This document shows positions 18,719-27,873 of a stretch of DNA of 64,000 bases, piece by piece. The DNA is from Prevotellaceae bacterium KH2P17 (GTDB taxonomy: Bacteria > Bacteroidota > Bacteroidia > Bacteroidales > Bacteroidaceae). Numbering within the stretch: position 1 is the stretch's first letter; each line of letters begins with the position of its first letter. Where the stretch lies: the NCBI GenBank assembly GCA_900199655.1, contig FZRE01000005.1, forward strand, positions 1 through 64,000. The letters are read 5' to 3'. The position numbers and the translations under genes are program-made. The notes beneath the pieces were generated by a model that saw nothing but the letters and a program-made list of their open reading frames with translations, made no database searches and was not told where the DNA came from.

Positions 18719-18830
18719 TATCCTCCCCTTGGAAAGGGGAGGCGGAGGAGGGGATGACCAGAAGGCAGCTTATGGCAAAGAAAGAGGATAAATCATCCCC
18801 TCCTAACCTCCCCTTTCTAAGGGGAGGATA
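18719..18830. repeat. 112-bp composite inverted-repeat element, copy 1
   Basis: The element begins TATCCTCCCCTT and ends AAGGGGAGGATA, so its ends are perfectly inverted. Each half is itself a hairpin (CCTCCCCTT-GGA-AAGGGGAGG and CCTCCCCTT-TCT-AAGGGGAGG). Inner segments GAGGAGGGGATGA and TCATCCCCTCCT also pair. A near-identical copy lies at 20790-20899 and related forms at 28856-28999 and 48841-48947. It encodes no protein. Miniature mobile element and RNA structure are both possible. Confidence 0.85.
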
Positions 18831-18887
18831 CAGGTTTGCTTTGTTGCTGGGCGGCAACTGCTTGTTGTTACTGATAATCAAGCCCGC

Positions 18888-19151
18888 CGGCAGCTTTAAA
18901 ACTACTCTGTTATTTTGTCTCAAAACCACCGCAGCAGCAGAATAATTACTCTGTTACTCTGTCTTAAATCCACAACAGCAGCAGAATAATAACTCTGTTA
19001 CTTTGTCTCAAAGCCACAACAGCAGCAGAATAATTACTCTGTTACTCTGTCTCAAAGCCACAACAGCAACAGAATTATTACTCTGTTACTCTGTCTTCAC
19101 ACCCCGTAGTCAGCAAAACAAATGCTTTGTTACTTTGTCTTCAAACCGCGG
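18888..19151 (-). repeat. Tandem array of six 44-bp units (core TACTCTGTTACTCTGTCT)
   Basis: The core begins at 18903, 18947, 18991, 19035, 19079 and 19123, exactly 44 bp apart each time. Units also share CAGCAGCAGAATAA upstream and CAAAnCCACAA downstream, with drift in the first and last units. There are no unique spacers, so it is not a CRISPR array. It ends about 20 bp from the stop of the thioredoxin-like gene. Confidence 0.9.
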
Positions 19152-19174
19152 GGATAATCCGCGGAAAAATAAGC

Positions 19175-20344
19175 TTACTTGCCGCAGAGCGCGCGGATTT
19201 CGGCATCCAAGTCCTTGATTTGGGCGTCGCGCTTGTAGAGCGTGTTCTGCTTGTCTATCAGGAAGAACGTCGGCACACCCTGCACATTGTACGTGGCGGC
19301 CGTGCTTCCGTCGGCGTCGCGTACGCTAATCCAGGGCAGTGCAGCCGTCTGCGTCTTCCAGAAATGCTCGTCCGGGTCGAGCGAAACCTGGTAGATTTCA
19401 AGTCCCAGGGCGTGGTATTTGTCGTATAGACTGCGCAAAGTCATGATGCGCTTGGTGCTGCCTTCGGAGGCAAAGACGTGGAAGTCGAGCAGCACAACCC
19501 GTCCCTTGAGGTCGGTCAGGTTGCGGGTGCGGCCCTTGTTGTCGGCCAGCGAGATGTTGATAATGCCCGTCTCGTTCACCTTACTGGCCTCTATGACCTG
19601 CTTGGCCTGTGCGTTTTTGATGATGCGCACGTCCTTCATGCCCTCAATGGCGATGTTGTGCAGGTTCTTTCCACGCTCGGCCTTGGGGTAGAAGGTGTCC
19701 CAGCTCGTGGCCACAGCAGCAAAAACCTTCACGTCGTCCTCGCTGGAGCGGGGGTTGAAGATAAGGTTCTGGGCGCCGCCGAGGGCGAACGTCTGGAACA
19801 GAGCAAAGTAGGCGTAGGCCTTCATGGGCTCTTTGAAGATGTAGTTTCGCTTTACGTTGTCCTTGTAGCTGGCGAGCAGCGCCTCGACGGCCGTCTGCAC
19901 GCTGTCTGCACCCATGTTGGGATTGTTCACAACGGCATTGATGCGGTTCTGCAGGTCAATCTGCATGAGGGCCAGCTCCTTTATCTTCGAGCAGTTCTCC
20001 GACCCGCTCACCTCGTACTGTGACGACATGTTGGGGTAGGAGGCCTTTACGTTAACGGCCTCGGTAGAGTCGATTGAAACGTTGATAATCTGCCCGGCGA
20101 TGCGCAGGCGATAGAATTCGGGCGCGTCGGGAGTGGCCTCGGAGAACGAGAACTCACCGTTTTCGCCCAGTTTAACAGAGTCTACGACCTGCGGACCGTT
20201 AAGGCTCATGTTCTCAAAATACAAGGTCGAGTCCTTGGCGTCGCTGATGGTACCGCTCACCTGGAACTTCTTGTTGTTGCAGGAAGTAATGGCCAACGAG
20301 GCCAGGGCAATGATGGCTGCCGCAAAGAGTTTTGATATTCTCAT
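19175..20344 (-). CDS. TlpA-like thioredoxin-fold lipoprotein lacking the CxxC motif
   Basis: 389 residues with lipobox AITSC. An N-terminal DUF4369-like beta domain (residues about 28-130) and a helical linker precede a C-terminal thioredoxin/AhpC-TSA fold (about 245-389). The cis-proline segment GVPTFFLID and the SLDPDEHFWK segment are typical. At the usual active site, where family members read WASWCGPC, this protein reads VFASEGST, so both cysteines are missing. It is unlikely to be a thiol oxidoreductase and may be a structural or binding derivative. The gene is monocistronic, with its own good promoter. Confidence 0.82.
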   Translation of the reverse strand: MRISKLFAAAIIALASLAITSCNNKKFQVSGTISDAKDSTLYFENMSLNGPQVVDSVKLGENGEFSFSEATPDAPEFYRLRIAGQIINVSIDSTEAVNVKASYPNMSSQYEVSGSENCSKIKELALMQIDLQNRINAVVNNPNMGADSVQTAVEALLASYKDNVKRNYIFKEPMKAYAYFALFQTFALGGAQNLIFNPRSSEDDVKVFAAVATSWDTFYPKAERGKNLHNIAIEGMKDVRIIKNAQAKQVIEASKVNETGIINISLADNKGRTRNLTDLKGRVVLLDFHVFASEGSTKRIMTLRSLYDKYHALGLEIYQVSLDPDEHFWKTQTAALPWISVRDADGSTAATYNVQGVPTFFLIDKQNTLYKRDAQIKDLDAEIRALCGK

Positions 20345-20370
20345 TTTAGTTGATTTTTCTACTCAGATTG

Positions 20371-20403
20371 CAAAGTTAGTTATTTTAAATGATAATTGGC
20401 AAA
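20371..20403 (-). promoter_or_regulatory. Promoter of the thioredoxin-like lipoprotein gene
   Basis: On the minus strand a -33 TTTG (20400-20403) and a -7 TAACTTTG (20371-20378) are separated by 21 bp, matching the Bacteroidetes consensus well. The start codon is 26 bp downstream of the -7 box. Confidence 0.75.
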
Positions 20404-20539
20404 TACGGGTTTGATTTTTTACCGCCACGGTGCGCTATTGCCGTTTTTCGGAGTGCTGCAGATGGTTTTTCATGAGGCGTGAACGGTGCTCCGGAGGCGC
20501 CTGATGGGTGCAGTCACGGCAGCGTCCTGCAGGGGTAGT

Positions 20540-20623
20540 TTTACTGAAGATGCCTTTCAACCTCCCCGGAGGTGATGTTCAAGCGCCCTGAACATGCCCT
20601 TCGGCGGCCTTGAATGACACCTT
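20540..20623 (-). repeat. 22-bp-unit repeat element, copy 2
   Basis: On the minus strand an inverted half ending in ATTCAAGGCC is followed by three 22-bp units (forward coordinates 20584-20605, 20562-20583, 20540-20561) beginning GCCGAA, CTTGAA and GTTGAA. The last ends AGTAAA. It is more diverged than the copies at 9321 and 29073 but keeps the exact register. It reads toward the thioredoxin-like gene, ending about 195 bp before its start. Confidence 0.75.
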
Positions 20624-20789
20624 TTCCGCTCTCCCCTTGTAAAGGGCGTTCCGCGGCAGCGTACAAGTTAGCCTGCCGCTTGCTGTTTTCTTGTTTTTAA
20701 AGACAGCGTAACAGAGTGTATTTTTGGCTGCAGTAGACCTTTCCGTTTGTAGGAATAAGTGAGAGGATGATAGCGAAAAGTCAAACTGG

Positions 20790-20899
20790 TATCCTCCCCT
20801 TGGAAAGGGGAGGCGGAGGAGGGGATGACCTGATGGCAGCTATTGGCAAAGAAAGTGGATAAATCATCCCCTCCTAACCTCCCCTTTCTAAGGGGAGGA
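20790..20899. repeat. Composite inverted-repeat element, copy 2
   Basis: More than 90 percent identical by eye to 18719-18830, with the same TATCCTCCCC start, two hairpins whose centres are again 85 bp apart, and the same inner ATGGCA/GGATAAATCATC segment. A single GACAGCGTAACAGAGTG motif precedes it at about 20701. Short hairpins CCCTCCC-AAA-GGGAGGG (20914-20930) follow. The rest of 20345-21040 shows no gene. Confidence 0.85.
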
Positions 20900-21040
20900 A
20901 AAGCCTACCCCGGCCCTCCCAAAGGGAGGGAGACTTTGTCGTATGGATTGAATTGGAACAAAAATACCAGCCTTTCCTCTTATCCACTTCTTATCTATCG
21001 CGCCGCTCCATCCCTTTGGGAGGGCTGGGGTAGGTTCCCC

Positions 21041-21415
21041 TTACAGCCTCGCGAGCTGTGCTCCGGCAAACACGGCGAGCAGACCCAGAAACACGCTGGC
21101 TGCCGTGTAGAGGGCTGCGAGCAGGGCCTGGTCGGAACGGAAGAGGGTGAGCCCCTCGTTACAAAAGGTGGAGAAGGTGGTGAACCCGCCGCAGAAGCCC
21201 ACGGTGAGCAGCAGCTTCAGGTCGGCATTGAGCATGAGGCCGCGGTCGGCCCAGCCGTAAATGAGGCCGATGAGCAGGCATCCGGCCACGTTAATCGTCA
21301 TGGTTCCCAGGGGCAGCTGGGTAAGCACGCTGCCCACGATGAGCCTGGAGAGCACGAACCGAAGCACCGACCCGGCGGCTCCACCCACGGCTACCAATAT
21401 CATGTTGCGTATCAT
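21041..21415 (-). CDS. crcB: Fluoride ion channel/exporter CrcB (FluC)
   Basis: Start chosen at 21415 (MIRNMILVAVGG), which matches family N-termini; an ATG seven codons upstream (21436) would precede the -7 box at 21424-21431. The 124-residue protein has four membrane segments and the family motifs GGAAGSVLRF, GTMTINVAGCLLIG and GFCGGFTTFSTF. It works as a dual-topology dimer exporting fluoride. No fluoride riboswitch could be recognised upstream. Confidence 0.9.
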   Translation of the reverse strand: MIRNMILVAVGGAAGSVLRFVLSRLIVGSVLTQLPLGTMTINVAGCLLIGLIYGWADRGLMLNADLKLLLTVGFCGGFTTFSTFCNEGLTLFRSDQALLAALYTAASVFLGLLAVFAGAQLARL

Positions 21416-21423
21416 ACGGGGTG

Positions 21424-21431
21424 CAAAGGTA
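21424..21431 (-). promoter_or_regulatory. -7 box of crcB
   Basis: TACCTTTG on the minus strand, a good -7 match with no clear -33 partner. It would place the transcript start within a few bases of the chosen crcB start, leaving almost no leader. Confidence 0.4.
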
Positions 21432-21486
21432 ATCATAAAAAACGAAAATTATTTCGCTTTCATTCGTTTATTCATAATAAAATAGG

Positions 21487-21494
21487 TATCTTTG
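21487..21494 (+). promoter_or_regulatory. -7 box of pnp
   Basis: TATCTTTG, a perfect -7 element, 52 bp before the pnp start. The -33 region (about 21464) has only TTCG-type matches. Confidence 0.6.
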
Positions 21495-21545
21495 CGCCAT
21501 ATTTTTTTAGATGTAAGACAAAACAATAAAGTTTTAAAGATTTAG

Positions 21546-23906
21546 ATGAACGTAATTACAAAAACAGTTCAATTGCCTGATGGAAGAACCATCACGATTG
21601 AAACCGGGAAAGTTGCAAAGCAAGCCGATGGCGCTGCGGTTCTCCGCATGGGCAACACAGTGCTCCTGGCAACCGTTTGTGCAGCCAAAGATGCAGTTCC
21701 GGGAACAGATTTCATGCCTTTGCAAGTAGATTATCGCGAGCAGTACAGCGCCGCAGGACGTTTCCCCGGCGGCTTTACCAAGCGCGAAGGCAAGGCTAAC
21801 GACGACGAGATACTCACGTCGAGGCTGGTGGATCGCGTGCTCCGTCCGCTCTTCCCATCTAACTACCATGCAGAAGTTTATGTACAGGTGATGCTCCTTT
21901 CGGCCGATGGTGTTGACCAGCCGGATGCGCTCGCAGGCTTTGCAGCATCCGCAGCCATGGCTTGTTCAGATATTCCTTTTGAGTACCCAATCTCCGAAGT
22001 GCGCGTTGCACGCATCGGCGGACAGTATGTTATCAACCCGACCTTCCAACAGATGGAGGCTGCCGACATGGACCTGATGGTTGGAGCCACCAAGGACAAC
22101 ATCATGATGGTAGAGGGCGAGATGAAAGAAGTATCGGAGCAGGACCTCATTGGTGCCCTCAAGGCCGCTGCAGAGGCAATTAAGCCGATGTGCGAGCTGC
22201 AGGAAGAGCTCTCGAAAGAGCTGGGCACCGACGTGAAGCGTACCTACGAACACGAAATTAACGACGAGCAGCTGCGCGAACAGATTAAGACAGAGCTCTA
22301 CCAGCCTGTTTACGACGTGAACAAGCAGGCCCTGGAGAAGCATGCACGCCAGGATGCGTTCGACAAGATACTGGCCGACTTCCTCGAAAAGTACGATGCC
22401 GGGCACGCTGACCTTACGCCCGACGAGCTCGAGGAGAAGCATGCAGAGGCCACACGTTACTACGACGACGTGATGCGCGACGCCATGCGCCGCTGCATTC
22501 TCGATGAAGGCATCCGCCTCGACGGCCGTAAGACCACCGACATCCGCCCCATCTGGTGCGAGGTTTCGCCGCTGCCCATGCCTCACGGAAGCGCTATCTT
22601 CCAGCGCGGTGAGACCATGTCGCTCTCTACCTGCACGCTGGGCACCAAGCTCGACGAGAAACTCGTGGACGATGTTCTGCTCAAGGGCTACCAGCGCTTC
22701 TTGCTTCACTACAACTTCCCCCCGTTCTCTACCGGCGAAGCCAAGGCCCAACGAGGCGTAGGCCGGCGTGAGATTGGCCACGGACACCTGGCATGGCGCG
22801 GCCTGAAAGACCAGATACCGGCCGACTTCCCCTATACCATCCGCCTGGTAAGCCAGATATTGGAGTCCAACGGATCATCGTCCATGGCCACCGTCTGCGC
22901 AGGTACACTGGCGCTGATGGATGCCGGCGTGCCGATGAAGAAGCCCGTATCGGGTATCGCCATGGGCCTGATTAAGAACCCGGGCGAAGACAAATACGCC
23001 ATTCTCTCCGACATTCTGGGCGATGAGGATCACCTGGGAGACATGGACTTCAAGACAACCGGAACCAAAGATGGCCTCACCGCAACGCAGATGGACATCA
23101 AGTGTGACGGCTTGAGCTTCGAGATCTTGGAGAAAGCTCTTATGCAGGCAAAGGCCGGCCGCGAGCATATACTGGGCAAGATGATGGAGACCATCTCCGA
23201 ACCTCGTGCCGAACTGAAGCCGCAGGTGCCCCGCATCGTGGCCTTCGACATACCCAAGGAGTTCATCGGAGCCGTGATTGGCCCGGGCGGAAAGATTATA
23301 CAGCAGATGCAGGAAGACACCGGCGCCACCATTACCATCGACGAGAGCGACGGTCAGGGGCATGTTCAGGTGTCGGCGCCCAACAAGGAGAGCATCGACG
23401 CTGCTATCGCTAAGATTAAGTCAATCGTTGCAGTACCCGAGGTGGGTGAGGTCTATGAGGGAACCGTTCGCTCCATCATGCCTTACGGTTGCTTTGTAGA
23501 GATACTGCCGGGCAAGGACGGTTTGCTCCATATATCAGAGATCGACTGGAAGCGACTCGAAACAGTAGAGGACGCGGGAATACACGAAGGCGACAAGATA
23601 CAGGTCAAGTTGCTGGAGATAGACCCCAAGACAGGCAAGTACAAGCTGTCTCACCGGGCGCTGCTCCCTAAACCCGAGGGCTACGTTGAGCGTGAGCGCC
23701 GTCCGCGCCCCGAACGTGGAGCCGACCGCAGGCCACGCCGCGAGGGCGAACGCCGTGACGACCATCGCCGCGATGAGCGTCCGCGCCGCTTCGAACATCA
23801 TGACCGCAGCGAGCAGAGCGGTGGCGATGAGTACCATGACCCCATGGCACCACGGGAGCCGAGAGGCTTCACCGATGAGCTCGACCATAACATCGACATC
23901 GATTAA
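21546..23906 (+). CDS. pnp: Polyribonucleotide nucleotidyltransferase (PNPase)
   Basis: 786 residues. Two RNase PH domains (the second with [14 protein letters not shown] and [12 protein letters not shown]) flank the helical linker. They are followed by a KH domain ([16 protein letters not shown]) and an S1 domain ([20 protein letters not shown]). The protein degrades RNA phosphorolytically from the 3' end. An 80-residue C-terminal tail rich in Arg, Asp and His ([19 protein letters not shown]) goes beyond the S1 domain and may bind RNA or partners. Monocistronic, with a promoter upstream and a strong terminator downstream. Confidence 0.97.
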   Translation: MNVITKTVQLPDGRTITIETGKVAKQADGAAVLRMGNTVLLATVCAAKDAVPGTDFMPLQVDYREQYSAAGRFPGGFTKREGKANDDEILTSRLVDRVLRPLFPSNYHAEVYVQVMLLSADGVDQPDALAGFAASAAMACSDIPFEYPISEVRVARIGGQYVINPTFQQMEAADMDLMVGATKDNIMMVEGEMKEVSEQDLIGALKAAAEAIKPMCELQEELSKELGTDVKRTYEHEINDEQLREQIKTELYQPVYDVNKQALEKHARQDAFDKILADFLEKYDAGHADLTPDELEEKHAEATRYYDDVMRDAMRRCILDEGIRLDGRKTTDIRPIWCEVSPLPMPHGSAIFQRGETMSLSTCTLGTKLDEKLVDDVLLKGYQRFLLHYNFPPFSTGEAKAQRGVGRREIGHGHLAWRGLKDQIPADFPYTIRLVSQILESNGSSSMATVCAGTLALMDAGVPMKKPVSGIAMGLIKNPGEDKYAILSDILGDEDHLGDMDFKTTGTKDGLTATQMDIKCDGLSFEILEKALMQAKAGREHILGKMMETISEPRAELKPQVPRIVAFDIPKEFIGAVIGPGGKIIQQMQEDTGATITIDESDGQGHVQVSAPNKESIDAAIAKIKSIVAVPEVGEVYEGTVRSIMPYGCFVEILPGKDGLLHISEIDWKRLETVEDAGIHEGDKIQVKLLEIDPKTGKYKLSHRALLPKPEGYVERERRPRPERGADRRPRREGERRDDHRRDERPRRFEHHDRSEQSGGDEYHDPMAPREPRGFTDELDHNIDID

Positions 23907-23932
23907 TCATCGACAGTAGGACAGCAAATAAT

Positions 23933-23968
23933 AAGCCCCTGCATCCGCGAAGGATGCAGGGGCTTTGC
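23933..23968. terminator. Terminator after pnp (bidirectional layout)
   Basis: A 14-bp perfect stem (AAGCCCCTGCATCC paired with GGATGCAGGGGCTT) with a 5-nt loop, then T residues. It sits between the convergent pnp and fucosidase genes and could serve both. Confidence 0.9.
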
Positions 23969-24003
23969 TTTTAGCTGATGTTCAGCGTGCTGGGATGTCG
24001 CCG

Positions 24004-25365
24004 TCAGCGGCGGAACTCCATTGCAACCGACTGGCTGATGCCTGCCGGCAACGTCACCGTTACGGTGTTCCCGCTCCGGCGGGTCTTCAGAGTACGGCCC
24101 GTGGAGAGCAGCTTCACGCTCCCCTTTGGCAGGTTCTTGCTCCACGAGATGGTGGCAGGAGCCGTCTCGCCCTCCTTTACCATGTAGATTGCATAGAGCT
24201 TTCGGCCGTCTTTACTGGCCGTAAACCAGGTGTTGCCATCCTGGTACACGGGCGTTGTAGTGGTGTTGTAGATGGCGCTTCCGTTAGCTTTGAGCCAACG
24301 GCCGATGGCCTGCAGTCGGCTTACTGCTTCGGGTTGGATGAGTCCCTCGGGTGTAGGACCCACGCCGAGCACCAGGTTTCCGCCTTTTGCCACAACCTCT
24401 ATGAGCGTGTTAATGACCTTCTCCGGGCTCTTCCAGGTAGGATGCTGCACCCATCCCCAGTCGTTGCTGAGCGGTATGCAGCTCTCCCACGGGAAGTTGA
24501 GCTGCTGCTCCGGGACGGTGCGTTCCGGCGTCTGGTAGTTCTCGTAGGGGCCGTGGATGGTGCGGTCGACCATGATCAGGCCCGGCTGATGCCTCCTCGC
24601 CATCTGTGCGATGTGTGGCATGTCGATGTCCTGGTTGTTCTCCTTGCACACCCAACCACCGTCCAGCCACAGTATGTCGACACTTCCGTAGCGCGAGAGT
24701 ATCTCCTCCATCTGGTTGTAAGTGTACTGCTTGAAGCGTTCCCAGCGCCAAGGCCACTTCTTGATGTCGTAGTTCACGTTGCGTCCACGCTTGGTTGGAT
24801 AAACGTCCCACCAGTAGTCTTGGCTGTGCCAGTCGGGCTTCGAGAAGTATTCTCCTATCATGAAGCCCTTGCCACGGAAAGCCTCAAGCACGTACTTCAG
24901 CACATCCCGCCGGGCGTTATCCCTGAAGGCGTGGTGCGCGATGGAGTAATCGGTGTACTTGCTGTCGAACATACAGAAGCCGTCATGGTGCTTTGTGGTG
25001 AATATCATGTACTTCATGCCGGCCTGGCTCATCACGTCCGCCCACTGCCGGGGGTCGAACTTGATGGGATTGAACTTGTCGGCCAGCCCCCAGTACCAAT
25101 CCTTGTACTGCCTGTAAGACATCGTCGTGTCGCGCGTAACCCAGTCTTCGTCGCAGATGGCCCACGACTCCACCATTCCCGGAACGGCGTAGACACCCCA
25201 GTGAAAGAGCACTCCGAACTTCTGGTCCTGCCATTTCCTGAGTTTCTCAACTACCTGTTTGTCGGTCGGCCATTCGTAGGTTTTCGACCGTTCGTACACA
25301 TCGCCCTGCGCGTTTGCCGTGAGCAGCGCCGCGGCAGCAAGGCATGTAAGCATTAATTTCTTCAT
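24004..25365 (-). CDS. GH29 alpha-L-fucosidase, secreted
   Basis: 453 residues with signal peptide MKKLMLTCLAAAALLTANAQ. The GH29 barrel shows GVLFHWGVYA, TTKHHDGFCMFDS and the nucleophile motif DILWLDGGWV (Asp about 235). It hydrolyses terminal alpha-L-fucose from glycans, probably in the periplasm. The acid/base residue of GH29 is poorly conserved and not assigned. The gene is single, convergent with pnp and divergent from a GH3 gene. Confidence 0.9.
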   Translation of the reverse strand: MKKLMLTCLAAAALLTANAQGDVYERSKTYEWPTDKQVVEKLRKWQDQKFGVLFHWGVYAVPGMVESWAICDEDWVTRDTTMSYRQYKDWYWGLADKFNPIKFDPRQWADVMSQAGMKYMIFTTKHHDGFCMFDSKYTDYSIAHHAFRDNARRDVLKYVLEAFRGKGFMIGEYFSKPDWHSQDYWWDVYPTKRGRNVNYDIKKWPWRWERFKQYTYNQMEEILSRYGSVDILWLDGGWVCKENNQDIDMPHIAQMARRHQPGLIMVDRTIHGPYENYQTPERTVPEQQLNFPWESCIPLSNDWGWVQHPTWKSPEKVINTLIEVVAKGGNLVLGVGPTPEGLIQPEAVSRLQAIGRWLKANGSAIYNTTTTPVYQDGNTWFTASKDGRKLYAIYMVKEGETAPATISWSKNLPKGSVKLLSTGRTLKTRRSGNTVTVTLPAGISQSVAMEFRR

Positions 25366-25452
25366 GATTTGATGGTTATAGCTATTCTGCCGTAAAATTA
25401 CAAAAAATAGTTGAAACAGCCGGTGGCAGCGACCTGAAAAGCTGCTTGTTTC

Positions 25453-25483
25453 TTGGCAATGTGGAGTTTATTACTTACTTTTG
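25453..25483 (+). promoter_or_regulatory. Promoter of the GH3 gene at 25516
   Basis: -33 TTGG at 25453-25456 and -7 TACTTTTG at 25476-25483 with 19 bp between them. The start codon is 32 bp downstream. Confidence 0.65.
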
Positions 25484-25515
25484 CATGAAATGTTCAATCT
25501 GTCAACTTCACATAC

Positions 25516-27873
25516 ATGAAACGAATAACCATTCTGTTTACATTTTTAAGTCTGATGGCAACCCATGCCGTTGCCAAAAACGTGCTGCCGTACAAGGATT
25601 CCACTCTTCCGGTCGAGGCGAGGGTGAGCGATTTGCTCTCCCGAATGACTCTGGAGGAGAAAGTAGGGCAGCTCCGGTGCACCCTGGCATGGAACTATTA
25701 CACCATCCGCGGCAACCGGGTAGAGCCTTCGGAGCAGTTTAAGAAAGACCTGCAGGAGGGCAACATCGGCATGCTTTGGGCCACTTACCGGGCCGACCCG
25801 TGGACACAGAAGTCGCTCGCCAACGGCCTCAATCCCGAGCTGGCTGCCAAGGCAGGCAATGCCTTGCAGCAATACGTCATCAAGCACACCCGCCTCGGCA
25901 TCCCTCTCTTTCTGGCCGAAGAGGCTCCCCACGGCCACATGGCCATCGGAACGACCGTGTTTCCCACCGGTCTTGGCATGGCCGCAACCTTCTCACCCCA
26001 GCTGGCAGAGGCCATGGGGCGCGTCATCGGCCGCGAGATACGCCTGCAGGGAGCCCACATAAGCTATGGTCCGGTGCTCGATTTGTCGCGCGATCCGCGT
26101 TGGTCTCGTGTGGAGGAAAGCATGGGAGAAGACCCTGTACTCACGGCCGAGATAGGCTCCGGCATCGTCCGGGGCTTGGGAGCAGGCGACCTGAGCAAGC
26201 CCTACAGCACCATTGCCACGCTGAAGCACTTCATTGCCTACGGCACTACGGAGGGCGGACAGAACGGCAACCAGTCCATTGTTGGGCAGCGCGACCTGCT
26301 GCAGAACTTCCTGCCGCCGTTCCGTAAGGCCATCGGCGCCGGCGCCCTGTCGGTCATGACGTCCTACAACTCGCTCGACGGCATCCCCTCAACGGCCAGC
26401 AGCTATCTCTACACCGACATCCTGCGCAACCGCTGGAAGTTCCGTGGCTTCGTTGTGTCCGACCTTTACAGCATCGACGGCATCTGGGAAACGCACCGCG
26501 TGGCGCCCACGTTGCAGGACGCGGCCGTGATGTCGCTGCAGGCCGGAGTTGACGAGGACCTCGGCGGAAAGGCCTATGCGCAGCTGGTGGATGCCGTAAG
26601 GCAGGGCAAGGTAAACGAGCAGCTGATAGATACGGCCTGTGCCCGCATCCTGCAGAAGAAGTTCGAGATGGGCCTCTTCGAGCATCCCTACGTCAGCCCG
26701 GAGGCAGCCCGCAGCGTGCGCAGCGAGGCCAACAAGGCCGTGGCACTGCAGGCCGCGCAGGCCTCGGTCACGCTGTTGGAGAACAAGAACCACGTGCTTC
26801 CGCTCTCCCGTAACGTCAAGGTAGCCGTCATAGGGCCCAATGCCGACAACGTGTACAACATGCTCGGCGACTACACCGCCCCCCAGCAGGACGGCAATGT
26901 GAAGACGATATTGGCCGGCATCAGGACCAAGCTGCCCGCTGCCAACGTGGAGTACGTGAAAGGATGCGCCGTTCGCGACACGGCAAACGCCAACATCAGC
27001 CAGGCCGTAGCTGCCGCCCGCCGGGCCGATGTGGTGATAGTGGCCGTGGGAGGCTCGTCGGCACGCGACTTCAAGACCAACTACAAGGCTACCGGTGCGG
27101 CCGAGGCCGACGTCAAATCGGTAAGTGACATGGACAGCGGCGAGGGCTACGACCGCGCCACCCTCACCCTCCTGGGCCGCCAGCAGCAGCTCCTCGAGGC
27201 GCTCAGGCAAACGGGCAAGCCGCTCGTTGTGGTCTACATAGAGGGCCGGCCGCTCGATAAAGCATGGGCATCGGAGCATGCCGACGCCCTGCTTACTGCC
27301 TACTATCCCGGCCAGGAGGGCGGACAAGCCATTGCCGACGTGCTCTTCGGCGACTACAACCCCGCCGGGCGCCTGCCCATCTCCGTGCCCCGAAGCGTGG
27401 GCCAGCTGCCCGTTTACTACAACAAACGCGTGCCCCGGGCCCACAACTACGTGGAGCAGACGGCCAAGCCGCTCTATGCCTTCGGCTACGGACTAAGCTA
27501 CACCACCTTCGCTTATTCCAACCTGTCGATAGAGAAGACCGGAGCGCAGCAGGCGCGCGTATCGTTCAGCGTAACCAACACGGGCTGGTGCGACGGCGAC
27601 GAGGTGCCCCAGCTGTACCTGCACGACGAGGTGGCATCGGTAAGCCAGCCCCTGATGCAGCTCAAGCACTTCGCGCGCGTGCATATAAAGAAAAGAGAAA
27701 CCAAGCGCATAACCTTCGACCTGACGCCCGAAGACCTCTCGCTTGTTAACCGCGACATGCAGACGGTGGTGGAACCGGGCGACTTCAAGGTCATGGTAGG
27801 CAGCTCTTCCGACCGCATCCAGCTAACAGGCACCCTCACCGTGGCCGCCTCCGCTCAGCTTGCCAGCCACTGA
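25516..27873 (+). CDS. GH3 beta-glycosidase (glucosidase/xylosidase type), secreted
   Basis: 785 residues with a signal peptide. The GH3 N-terminal domain contains KHFIAYG and the nucleophile motif GFVVSDLY (Asp about 316), followed by the sandwich domain and a C-terminal fibronectin-III-like domain. It differs clearly in sequence from the GH3 at 11166 and is closer to BglX/xylosidase types. The last 19 bp overlap the convergent ECF sigma gene. Substrate uncertain. Confidence 0.87.
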   Translation: MKRITILFTFLSLMATHAVAKNVLPYKDSTLPVEARVSDLLSRMTLEEKVGQLRCTLAWNYYTIRGNRVEPSEQFKKDLQEGNIGMLWATYRADPWTQKSLANGLNPELAAKAGNALQQYVIKHTRLGIPLFLAEEAPHGHMAIGTTVFPTGLGMAATFSPQLAEAMGRVIGREIRLQGAHISYGPVLDLSRDPRWSRVEESMGEDPVLTAEIGSGIVRGLGAGDLSKPYSTIATLKHFIAYGTTEGGQNGNQSIVGQRDLLQNFLPPFRKAIGAGALSVMTSYNSLDGIPSTASSYLYTDILRNRWKFRGFVVSDLYSIDGIWETHRVAPTLQDAAVMSLQAGVDEDLGGKAYAQLVDAVRQGKVNEQLIDTACARILQKKFEMGLFEHPYVSPEAARSVRSEANKAVALQAAQASVTLLENKNHVLPLSRNVKVAVIGPNADNVYNMLGDYTAPQQDGNVKTILAGIRTKLPAANVEYVKGCAVRDTANANISQAVAAARRADVVIVAVGGSSARDFKTNYKATGAAEADVKSVSDMDSGEGYDRATLTLLGRQQQLLEALRQTGKPLVVVYIEGRPLDKAWASEHADALLTAYYPGQEGGQAIADVLFGDYNPAGRLPISVPRSVGQLPVYYNKRVPRAHNYVEQTAKPLYAFGYGLSYTTFAYSNLSIEKTGAQQARVSFSVTNTGWCDGDEVPQLYLHDEVASVSQPLMQLKHFARVHIKKRETKRITFDLTPEDLSLVNRDMQTVVEPGDFKVMVGSSSDRIQLTGTLTVAASAQLASH

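Noticed and set aside
18672-18945. Two overlapping 85-codon frames on opposite strands
   Set aside because: Both arise because the composite element is palindromic. Neither has a ribosome-binding context or protein-like composition.
18888-19151. Possible CRISPR array
   Set aside because: Units are contiguous 44-bp repeats with no unique spacers, and no cas gene is nearby.
20843-21529. 228-codon plus-strand frame overlapping crcB
   Set aside because: It runs antisense to crcB and through repeat hairpins; crcB has clear family motifs.
21437-21545. Fluoride riboswitch upstream of crcB
   Set aside because: The space between the predicted promoter and the crcB start is almost nil, and no fluoride aptamer core could be recognised.
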